Below are positions 7,026 through 12,141 of a DNA stretch of 12,141 nucleotides, in pieces (within the stretch, counting starts at the first letter, position 1; the number at the start of each line of letters is the position of its first letter). The notes under the pieces were generated by a model that did no database searches, was not told the DNA's origin, and saw nothing but the letters and a program-made list of their open reading frames with translations. Both the position numbers and the translations under genes were made by a program. Source of the DNA: an uncultured Gammaproteobacteria bacterium. GTDB taxonomy: Bacteria > Pseudomonadota > Gammaproteobacteria > Pseudomonadales > UBA5518. The stretch spans positions 1 through 12,141 of the forward strand of contig CAIXOY010000439.1 in NCBI GenBank assembly GCA_903921135.1, in the 5' to 3' direction.

Positions 7026-7030
7026 GGAGG
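7026..7030 (+). promoter_or_regulatory. Shine-Dalgarno GGAGG supporting the TTG start of ubiC
   Basis: GGAGG ends six bases before TTG 7037. No ATG or GTG in this frame lies between it and residue 31 of the UbiC alignment, so this site decides the unusual start. Confidence 0.6.
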
Positions 7031-7036
7031 CGCGGA

Positions 7037-7633
7037 TTGTACGCGGAGGGCTTCAACTCGGGCCAGCCAAGCGCACGGCGCTGGCGGCACTGGCGCCGCT
7101 GGCCTGCGGGGGAATTTCCCGCGCGGGTGCGCGAGATGCTGCTCGATCAGGGTTCGCTTACGGCGCGCCTGGTCGATGCCAGCGCTGGTGCGTTTGCCGT
7201 GCGCGTGCTCGGACAGTCCTGGCAGCGCCCGCTGGCAGGCGAACGTGCAGCGCTGGGGCTTCGGAGCGACTCGCGCGCGCTGGTGCGTGAAGTGGCGCTC
7301 GCCTGCCACGGTGAGCCCTGGGTGTTTGCGCGCAGCGTATTGCCCGCGGGCTCGCTCACGGGCGATCTGCGGCACCTACGGCGCTTCGGCGCGCGCTCGC
7401 TTGGCGCGATGCTGTTCGCGGATCCGCATCTGCTGCGCGGGGATTTCGAGCTCGCCCTGATCGGGCCAGAGGACGCGCTGGTCCCGACAGAACTGCGCGG
7501 CGCACATGCTCTCTGGGCTCGGCGCTCGGTGTTCAGGCTGCATGGCAAGCCGCTGCTGGTGCAGGAGGTGTTCCTGCCCGCCTGCCGGATCGGCAGCGCC
7601 GCGGCGCCCGTATACTCACGGCGCATGCCCTGA
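7037..7633 (+). CDS. ubiC: Chorismate lyase (chorismate pyruvate-lyase)
   Basis: UbiC splits chorismate into 4-hydroxybenzoate and pyruvate, the first committed step of ubiquinone synthesis in the cytoplasm. The 198-residue protein carries the family pattern: LLDQGSLTARL (35-45), VREVAL (83-88, with Arg84 matching the active-site Arg76 of E. coli), GEPWVFARSVLP (92-103), RSLGAMLF (120-127), LWARRSVFRLHGKPLLVQEVFLPAC (159-183). Glu177 matches the catalytic-site Glu155. It starts with TTG, backed by a good GGAGG. The N-terminus includes an Arg/Trp-rich stretch (ARRWRHWRRW, 13-22). Starting at the next in-frame GTG (residue 31) would remove conserved N-terminal sequence. It is followed by ubiA after 8 bp in one operon. 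The rare start codon suggests modest translation, consistent with a slow, product-inhibited enzyme family. Confidence 0.92.
   Translation: MYAEGFNSGQPSARRWRHWRRWPAGEFPARVREMLLDQGSLTARLVDASAGAFAVRVLGQSWQRPLAGERAALGLRSDSRALVREVALACHGEPWVFARSVLPAGSLTGDLRHLRRFGARSLGAMLFADPHLLRGDFELALIGPEDALVPTELRGAHALWARRSVFRLHGKPLLVQEVFLPACRIGSAAAPVYSRRMP
7611..7616 (+). promoter_or_regulatory. Possible internal -10 box (TATACT) at the ubiC end
   Basis: TATACT matches five of six bases of the -10 consensus and lies 31 bases before the ubiA GTG, inside the last codons of ubiC. No good -35 is seen 16-18 bases upstream. It is a weak candidate for a secondary promoter giving ubiA without ubiC. Confidence 0.2.
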
Positions 7634-7641
7634 GGTCCGCC

Positions 7642-8511
7642 GTGCCCCATCCCACGCCACGAGAACGCCTGTCGCTCTACCTGCGGCTCATCCGCTTCGA
7701 TCGCCCGATCGGAAGTTTTCTGCTGCTGTGGCCCACGTGGTGGGGGCTGTGGCTCGCCTCTGACGGCAACCCGTCCTTCGACAATCTCGTGATCTTCACC
7801 GCGGGCGTGTTCCTGATGCGCTCGGCGGGGTGCATCGCCAACGATCTCGCAGACCGCGACTTCGACCGCCACGTGGCGCGTACGCGTGATCGCCCGCTCA
7901 CCAGTGGTGCGGTGAGCGTGAAAGAAGCGGTGATTCTGGCTCTGCTGCTTGCGCTGGCCTCTTTTGCGCTGGTGCTGCAGACCAACACGCTGACCGTGTG
8001 GATGTCGGTGGGCGGGCTCGCGCTCGCTGCCGTGTATCCGTTCATGAAGCGTTTCACGCACCTGCCGCAGTTCGGGCTGGGATTCGCGTTTTCCTGGGGC
8101 ATCCCGATGGCTTTCACCGCGGAACAGGGCGCACTGCCGCCTGCGCTCTGGCTGCTGTTCACGGCAGCGGTGCTGTGGAGCGTGGTCTACGACACCTTCT
8201 ACGCCATGGTCGATCGCGAGGACGACATCCGCATAGGCATCCGTTCCACAGCCATCCTGTTCGACGAGGCAGACCGCAAAATCAGCGGCGCGCTGCAGGT
8301 GTTGGTGCTGCTGCTGCTGGTGCTCACGGGGCGGCAGTTCGGTCTGGGGCTGTTCTACTACGTGGGCCTCTCGGTGGGTGCCGCGCTCTTCGCCTGGCAG
8401 CAGTGGCAGATCCGTGACCGCGATCGCAGCAAGTGCTTCAGTGCCTTCCTGAACAACAACCTGTTCGGCCTGGCGATCTTCGCCGGCATCGCCTTCGATT
8501 ACGCGCCGTGA
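7642..8511 (+). CDS. ubiA: 4-hydroxybenzoate polyprenyltransferase
   Basis: UbiA is an integral inner-membrane enzyme that attaches the polyprenyl chain to 4-hydroxybenzoate, directly after UbiC in the ubiquinone pathway. It has 289 residues, the normal length, with multiple hydrophobic segments such as SFLLLWPTWWGLWLAS, VILALLLALASFALVL and VLVLLLLVLTG. Both aspartate-rich, metal-diphosphate-binding motifs are intact: NDLADRDFD (from Asn67) and YDTFYAMVDREDD (from Tyr183). RLIRFDRPIGSFLLLWPT near the N-terminus and TRDRPLTSG are further UbiA-typical stretches. The GTG at 7642 is chosen because GAGGT at 7632-7636, overlapping the ubiC TGA, lies five bases upstream. This gives translational coupling to ubiC. 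The TGA stop overlaps the GTG of the next gene. Confidence 0.97.
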   Translation: MPHPTPRERLSLYLRLIRFDRPIGSFLLLWPTWWGLWLASDGNPSFDNLVIFTAGVFLMRSAGCIANDLADRDFDRHVARTRDRPLTSGAVSVKEAVILALLLALASFALVLQTNTLTVWMSVGGLALAAVYPFMKRFTHLPQFGLGFAFSWGIPMAFTAEQGALPPALWLLFTAAVLWSVVYDTFYAMVDREDDIRIGIRSTAILFDEADRKISGALQVLVLLLLVLTGRQFGLGLFYYVGLSVGAALFAWQQWQIRDRDRSKCFSAFLNNNLFGLAIFAGIAFDYAP

Positions 8512-9656
8512 CACGCAGCGTTGCGCTCGTGACGGGCGTGGATGCCGTGGAGCCTGCGCACTGGAACGCGTTGGGCGGCACGCAGTTTCCGTTCATGCAG
8601 CACGCATTCCTGCACTCGCTGGAAACCAGCGGCAGCGTGGGCGAGGGCAGCGGCTGGCAAGCCCGACACCTGCTGCTGCGCGAGGGCGAGCGGCTGCTCG
8701 CTGCGATGCCCTGCTACGCCAAGACGCACTCCTACGGCGAGTATGTGTTCGACTGGTCCTGGGCCGATGCCTACAACCGCCACCGCGTGCCCTACTACCC
8801 GAAACTCGTGAGCGCCGTGCCTTTCACGCCTGCCACGGGGCCGCGCAGATTGGTGGCCGAGGGCGTGGAACTGCGCGAGGCGCTCGAAGCTTTACTGCCG
8901 GCGCTGCGCGACGCCTGTGAACGGCGCTATTCCTCCTGGCACCTGCTGTTTCCCGAGCCTGCGCTCGCGGCGGTGTGCGCGGAACTCGGTCTGCTTCGTC
9001 GCACCGGCGTGCAGTACCACTGGCAGAACCGCGGTTACGCGTGCTTCGAGGATTTCCTGGCGCGCTTTGCCTCGCGCAAGCGCAAGCAACTGAAGAAAGA
9101 ACGCCGGCAGGTGGCGGAGCAGGGGCTCGAGATCCGGCGCCTGCGCGGCGCGCAGATCGATGCCGCGATGTGGGAGCGTTTCTACGTTTTCTACCAGATG
9201 ACCTACGCGCGCCGCAGCGGTCACGGCGGCTATCTCAGCCGCGAGTTCTTCCACGCGATCGGCGAGACGATGCCGGAAAATCTCTTGCTCGTGGTTGCGC
9301 TGCGTGACGGCGAACCGGTGGCGGGCGCGCTCAACCTGATCGGCGATGACACGCTCTACGGGCGCTACTGGGGCTGCATCGAAGACTACGCGCAACTGCA
9401 CTTCGAGCTCTGTTACTACCAGGGCATCGAGTTCTGCATCGAGCAGGGGCTCACGCGTTTCGATGCCGGCGCGCAGGGCGAGCACAAGCTCGCGCGCGGT
9501 TTCGAGCCGGTGATCACCGAATCCTTCCACCACATCGCGCACGAGGGTTTTCGCGAAGCGATCGCGGATTTCCTGCGTCGCGAGTGCGTCTCGATCGAGA
9601 GTTACCGGCAAGAGGCCACGGCATCGCTGCCGTTCCGCAAAGACGGCGAGGACTGA
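8508..9656 (+). CDS. DUF482/FemAB-like (GNAT-fold) protein coupled to ubiA
   Basis: This 382-residue protein matches the family known as DUF482 or peptidogalycan biosynthesis/recognition (FemAB-like, GNAT fold). Recognisable blocks are FPFMQHAFLHSLE (27-39), HSYGEYVFDWSWADAYNRH (74-92), YYPKLVSAVPFTPATGPR (96-113), a basic stretch RKRKQLKKERR (190-200), FYQMTYARRSGHGGYLSREFF (228-248), LYGRYWGCIEDYAQLHFELCYYQGIEFCI (283-311) and DAGAQGEHKLARGFEP (319-334). No signal peptide or membrane segment is seen, so a cytoplasmic location is likely. The substrate is unknown; acyl or aminoacyl transfer is only inferred from the fold family. It begins at GTG 8508, whose last two bases are the first two of the ubiA stop TGA (GTGA), implying translational coupling. 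A longer frame upstream lies inside ubiA and is rejected. Confidence 0.9.
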   Translation: MTRSVALVTGVDAVEPAHWNALGGTQFPFMQHAFLHSLETSGSVGEGSGWQARHLLLREGERLLAAMPCYAKTHSYGEYVFDWSWADAYNRHRVPYYPKLVSAVPFTPATGPRRLVAEGVELREALEALLPALRDACERRYSSWHLLFPEPALAAVCAELGLLRRTGVQYHWQNRGYACFEDFLARFASRKRKQLKKERRQVAEQGLEIRRLRGAQIDAAMWERFYVFYQMTYARRSGHGGYLSREFFHAIGETMPENLLLVVALRDGEPVAGALNLIGDDTLYGRYWGCIEDYAQLHFELCYYQGIEFCIEQGLTRFDAGAQGEHKLARGFEPVITESFHHIAHEGFREAIADFLRRECVSIESYRQEATASLPFRKDGED

Positions 9657-9675
9657 AGCACGCCGCCCGTGCTCA
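9654..9675. terminator. Hairpin between the convergent DUF482 and DUF938 genes
   Basis: AGCACG (9657-9662) pairs with CGTGCT (9668-9673) across a 5-base loop. The stem can be extended by two pairs if A9656 is bulged, taking in both stop codons (TGA 9654-9656, TCA 9673-9675). Without a T-run on either side it is at best a weak bidirectional transcription end. Confidence 0.35.
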
Positions 9676-10290
9676 GGCGAGTACGGAACCCTTTCGCCAG
9701 AGCAGCAGCCGGTTGTTCGAGGGCATGGCGTGGTCGGCCTGCGGTGCGAGCCCTGCTTGGGCCGCAAGCGCGTGTATGGCTTCGATGTCGCGAATGCCCG
9801 AGCGCGGATCTCGGGCCTTCAGCCAGCGGTCGAACTGGCGGTTGCTCTCGCTGGTGAAGCGGCCTTCGTAGTTGAAGGGCCCGTAGACCGCGAGCAGCCC
9901 CTCGGTCCCGAGCACGCGCCCAACGCCGGCGAAGAATGCCTCCACGCCGTCCCAGCCCATGATGTGCAACGTGTTGGCGCTGAAGACCGCGTCCACGTGC
10001 GTGTCGGGCCATTCACCCAGAACGTCGAGCGTGATGGGTGCATGCAGATTTGGCAGCGCCGCGTACGCGCGCCACGCAAGAATGGCATCCAGCTCACCCG
10101 GTCGCTCGCTCGGCTGCCACGCGAGCCAGGGCATGGCCGCCGCAAAATGCACCGCGTGCTGCCCGGTGCCGCTGCCCACTTCGAGCACGCTGCGCGCATC
10201 ACGCAGGGACTCTTGCAGGATGGCGAGGATCGGCGCCTTGTTGCGTTCGCAGGCCTCGGAACAGGGAAGCGCTGCTGTGCCGTGACTCAC
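9673..10290 (-). CDS. DUF938 (UPF0585-like) SAM-dependent methyltransferase
   Basis: This 205-residue protein has a class I methyltransferase fold of the DUF938 family. SEACERNKAPIL (11-22) is the family's N-terminal hallmark. VLEVGSGTGQHAVHFA (35-50) is the SAM-binding motif I. WQPSERPGE follows at 58-66, LDVLGEWP and VDAVFSANTLHIMGW (99-113) contain the post-motif core, and YGPFNYEGRFTSESN (136-150) is typical of the family. The methyl acceptor is unknown. The GTG at 10290 is preferred because it overlaps the yaaA stop as GTGA, so translation is probably coupled. A GTG at 10305, five codons further upstream, is the alternative. Transcription is likely from the yaaA promoter. Confidence 0.88.
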   Translation of the reverse strand: MSHGTAALPCSEACERNKAPILAILQESLRDARSVLEVGSGTGQHAVHFAAAMPWLAWQPSERPGELDAILAWRAYAALPNLHAPITLDVLGEWPDTHVDAVFSANTLHIMGWDGVEAFFAGVGRVLGTEGLLAVYGPFNYEGRFTSESNRQFDRWLKARDPRSGIRDIEAIHALAAQAGLAPQADHAMPSNNRLLLWRKGSVLA

Positions 10291-11051
10291 CGCACGAAGA
10301 CCCACTCGTCGGCGCTCGAGAGTTCCGGGCGGAAGCGGTAGTTGTCTTCGGCAAAGGACTTGAGCGCCTCGGGCTCTTCGAGGCGGTTGCGGATCGCGAA
10401 GCCGGCCATCGCGCCGCGCGCGCGTTTCGCGCTGAAGCTGATGATCTTCAGCACGCCGCCGCGCTGTTCCTTGAACTGCGGCGTCACCACGCGCAGCCCC
10501 AGGGCCTTGGTATCGACCGCACCGAAATACTCCTGCGAGGCAAGGTTCACCAGCACACCGGCGCCCGTAGCCTTGGCCTGTTTGCGGAGTTCCTTAGCGA
10601 TGCGGTCGCCCCAGTAGGCGTACAGGTTGTTGCCGTGCGCATTGGCGAGTGCGCTGCCCATCTCGAGGCGGTAGGGCTGGATCAGGTCGAGCGGGCGCAA
10701 CACGCCGTAGAGCCCGCTCAGGATGCGCAGGTGCTGCTGCGCGAAGTCCATGCTTGGCGCGTCGAAGGTCTCGGCGCGCATGCCGATGTAGGTATCGCCG
10801 CGGAAGGCGAGCACGGCCGGGCGCTGGCGCGCGGCGGCCGGGCGCGCGCTGAAGCTCTGGAAGCGCTCCACGTTCAGCGCAGCCAGATCCGGGCTGATGT
10901 CCATCAGCTTGCCCACGGCGCGCGCGTCCATGCCGCGCAACTGCCCGGCCAGCGCCACGGCATCCTTCGCGAACACCGGCTTGCTCACCGGCAGCGCGGG
11001 CGAGGGGCTCTCGAAATCCAGTGTCTTGGCGGGCGAGACGACGAGCAGCAT
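10287..11051 (-). CDS. yaaA: YaaA family peroxide stress protein (DUF328)
   Basis: This 254-residue protein has the family length. In E. coli YaaA is induced by OxyR under hydrogen peroxide and limits intracellular free iron and DNA damage; its biochemical action is not fully settled. Signatures are the N-terminal MLLVVSPAKTLDFESP (1-16), LAFRGDTYIGMRAETF (81-96), LSGLYGVLRPLDLIQPYRLE (111-130), YAYWGDRIAKEL, VNLASQEYF, KIISFSAKRARG and ENRLEEPE-like AIRNRLEEPE near the C-terminus. ATG 11051 is chosen because the family protein starts exactly at ML(L/I)xxSPAKTLD and GAGGA lies about ten bases upstream; the longer open frame to 11282 would run under the opposite M48 gene. It is the first gene of a two-gene operon with the DUF938 methyltransferase. 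Confidence 0.95.
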   Translation of the reverse strand: MLLVVSPAKTLDFESPSPALPVSKPVFAKDAVALAGQLRGMDARAVGKLMDISPDLAALNVERFQSFSARPAAARQRPAVLAFRGDTYIGMRAETFDAPSMDFAQQHLRILSGLYGVLRPLDLIQPYRLEMGSALANAHGNNLYAYWGDRIAKELRKQAKATGAGVLVNLASQEYFGAVDTKALGLRVVTPQFKEQRGGVLKIISFSAKRARGAMAGFAIRNRLEEPEALKSFAEDNYRFRPELSSADEWVFVR

Positions 11052-11119
11052 CGCGGGGATGTCCTCACGAGGGGGCGTTGCGGGTGGTGCCTGCGGGGCG
11101 CTGCTGGCAGAATCCCGCC

Positions 11120-11152
11120 ATGCATCCCCTCGCCGCGATTCTAGCCCGATGA
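11120..11152 (+). other. Possible upstream mini-ORF overlapping the M48 start
   Basis: ATG 11120 opens a ten-codon frame (MHPLAAILAR) whose TGA (11150-11152) overlaps the M48 ATG as ATGA. The M48 start itself has no visible Shine-Dalgarno, so it could depend on coupling to this short frame. No clear ribosome site precedes the mini-ORF either. It may be chance. Confidence 0.2.
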
Positions 11153-11167
11153 ACACATCACGGTCAT
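11138..11167 (-). promoter_or_regulatory. Candidate sigma-70 promoter for yaaA
   Basis: On the minus strand ATGACC (11167-11162, four of six bases of the -35) and TAGAAT (11143-11138, five of six of the -10) are separated by 18 bases. The start would be near 11131, giving a leader of about 80 bases before ATG 11051. The -35 lies inside the first codons of the opposite M48 gene, so the two transcripts would overlap at their 5' ends. A known OxyR site cannot be recognised by eye. Confidence 0.4.
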
Positions 11168-12141
11168 TGCGCCTGCTGCTCCTCTCTGCGCTCTGCGTAC
11201 TCGCCTGCGCAGGCTGCGGCGTGAATCCTGTCACCGGCTCCTCCGAAGTCAGCTTCGTCTCGGAGCAGGAGGAAATACGCATCGGACAGTCGCAGTACGT
11301 CCCCTCGCAGCAGAGCCAGGGCGGCGTGCTGAATCTCTACCCCGAGCTGAACGCTTACGTGAGCCGTGTGGGCATGAGCCTCGCGCGGGTGAGTGAGCGC
11401 CCGGAGCTGCCTTACGAGTTCGTGGTCCTGAACAACTCCGTACCCAACGCCTGGGCTCTGCCGGGCGGCAAGATCGCGGTGAACCGCGGCCTGCTTTATG
11501 AACTGGACGACGAAGCGCAACTCGCCGCAGTGCTGGGGCACGAGATCGTGCACGCCGCAGCGCGTCACGGCGCCAAGCAGCAGGAGAAGGGCACGCTGCT
11601 CAACATCGGCATGGCGGTGCTGGGCGTGGCCACCGCCGGCACGGGTTTCCAGGACCTCGCGATGCAAGGTGCGCAACTCGGTGGCGCGATGGTGCAGACG
11701 CGCTACGGCCGTGAGGCCGAGCTCGAGTCCGACCGCTTCGGCATGCAGTACATGGCCCGCGCGGGCTACGACCTTCAGGGCGCGGTGGCCTTGCAGCAGC
11801 GCTTCGTGCAGCTCTCGGGCGGCAACCAGCCGGCGGGCTTCGGGGCGCTTTTCGCCAGCCACCCGCCTTCGCAGGAGCGCGTTGATGCCAACCTCCGCAC
11901 GGCCGCGAAGCTCGGCACCACCGGGCGTGACGGGCGCGCGGATTTCCAGCGTGCGATGGCCCAGCTGAAGCGTGATCGTCCGGCGTATCAGGCCTACGCG
12001 AAAGGCGTGACGGCGATGAACCAGAGCAAATTCGAGGAGGCGCTACGCCACGCCCGTGAGGCAATCCGCCTGCAGGAGCGCGAGGGCCAGTTCCATGAAC
12101 TCGCGGCCGCAGCGCAGTCGCGGCTCGACCAGCCCGCAGAG
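11149..12141 (+). CDS. M48 family zinc metallopeptidase, lipoprotein with C-terminal TPR-like region (3' truncated by window)
   Basis: There are 331 codons with no stop, so the end is outside the window. Residues 1-23 are a lipoprotein signal: basic RSLR, a Leu-rich core and VLAC (Cys20) or CAGC (Cys23) as candidate lipidation sites. NPVTGSSEVSFVSEQEEIRIG (26-46) is typical of periplasmic M48C/Oma1-like peptidases. The zinc site is intact: HEIVH at 131-135 (two His, catalytic Glu132), with Glu191 in EAELESDRFGM (189-199) as third ligand. SHPPSQER (237-244) is the conserved loop. From about 279 on, YQAYAKGVTAMNQSKFEEALRHA looks like a TPR repeat, as in BepA-type outer-membrane quality-control proteases. 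It may degrade misfolded envelope proteins; LoiP or BepA equivalence cannot be settled. ATG 11149 is the only start giving a signal peptide, although no ribosome site is visible. Confidence 0.9.
   Translation, partial: MNTSRSLRLLLLSALCVLACAGCGVNPVTGSSEVSFVSEQEEIRIGQSQYVPSQQSQGGVLNLYPELNAYVSRVGMSLARVSERPELPYEFVVLNNSVPNAWALPGGKIAVNRGLLYELDDEAQLAAVLGHEIVHAAARHGAKQQEKGTLLNIGMAVLGVATAGTGFQDLAMQGAQLGGAMVQTRYGREAELESDRFGMQYMARAGYDLQGAVALQQRFVQLSGGNQPAGFGALFASHPPSQERVDANLRTAAKLGTTGRDGRADFQRAMAQLKRDRPAYQAYAKGVTAMNQSKFEEALRHAREAIRLQEREGQFHELAAAAQSRLDQPAE

Noticed and set aside
6935..7375. Upstream extension of the rubredoxin-reductase frame
   Set aside because: It would run through ubiC on the other strand, and it precedes a perfect rubredoxin N-terminus with its own ribosome site.
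7147..8514. 455-codon minus-strand frame opposite ubiC and ubiA
   Set aside because: It is fully antisense to clear enzymes. Its composition is low-complexity (Gln/Arg/His/Glu), with no family match and no ribosome site of note.
10038..11144. 368-codon plus-strand frame opposite yaaA and the DUF938 gene
   Set aside because: It is a shadow of the yaaA and methyltransferase codons. The composition is Arg/Ala/His-rich and has no domain.
11052..11282. N-terminal extension of the yaaA frame
   Set aside because: YaaA proteins start at the ML-x-x-SPAKTLD block; the extension is Ser/Arg/Pro-rich and overlaps the M48 signal peptide region.
1..12141. Search for CRISPR repeats, tRNA or rRNA, IS ends, toxin-antitoxin or defence genes
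   Set aside because: No spaced repeats, cloverleaf-like segments, transposase motifs or small toxin-like genes were seen; the longest non-coding spacer is about 100 bp.

Overview
The window (12,141 bp, GC-rich) reads as a compact chromosomal housekeeping segment of a gammaproteobacterium. The evidence is: SpoT-type ppGpp enzyme next to RidA and RecG; ubiquinone genes ubiC and ubiA, whose product is found in Proteobacteria; YaaA; a DUF482 protein; and strongly GC-biased third codon positions. From family knowledge, the broad order spoT-ridA-recG-HDOD protein-rubredoxin/reductase-ubiC-ubiA resembles the corresponding stretch in Pseudomonas, so a Pseudomonas-like or other high-GC gammaproteobacterial lineage is likely. 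The genus cannot be named from sequence reading alone.

Layout. 3-677 (+) is the 3' end of spoT, followed by ridA (713-1105, +). A minus-strand NAD(P)-binding SDR-like gene (1102-1950) meets ridA tail to tail on a shared CTAG. recG (about 1967-4111, +) starts divergently and is followed by a YbaK-like/HDOD two-domain gene (4184-5563, +). A rubredoxin-rubredoxin reductase fusion (5573-6934, -) converges on it. A 102-bp divergent spacer leads to ubiC (7037-7633), ubiA (7642-8511) and a DUF482/FemAB-like gene (8508-9656), a tightly packed plus-strand operon. A minus-strand pair follows, yaaA (11051-10287) then a DUF938 methyltransferase (10290-9673), joined by a GTGA overlap. The window ends in an M48 zinc metallopeptidase lipoprotein gene (11149 to beyond the edge, +).

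The strand switches six times in 12 kb. The three convergent junctions are very tight (4-bp overlap, 9 bp, 16 bp), and each carries a small GC-rich hairpin over the stop codons. The three divergent spacers (16-64, 102 and 97 bp) must hold the promoters. Many starts are non-ATG (GTG for the SDR, ubiA, DUF482 and DUF938 genes, TTG for ubiC), and several junctions look translationally coupled.

Functional themes are stress and stringent response (SpoT, RecG, YaaA, RidA), respiratory quinone entry (UbiC makes 4-hydroxybenzoate, UbiA prenylates it), electron transfer to rubredoxin-dependent enzymes, and envelope proteolysis (M48). There are no mobile elements, CRISPR arrays, tRNA or rRNA genes, phage genes or defence systems. 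No new system is evident. The items worth a second look are the rubredoxin fusion, the YbaK/HDOD protein, the coupling of a DUF482 gene to ubiA, and small regulatory structures in the spacers.
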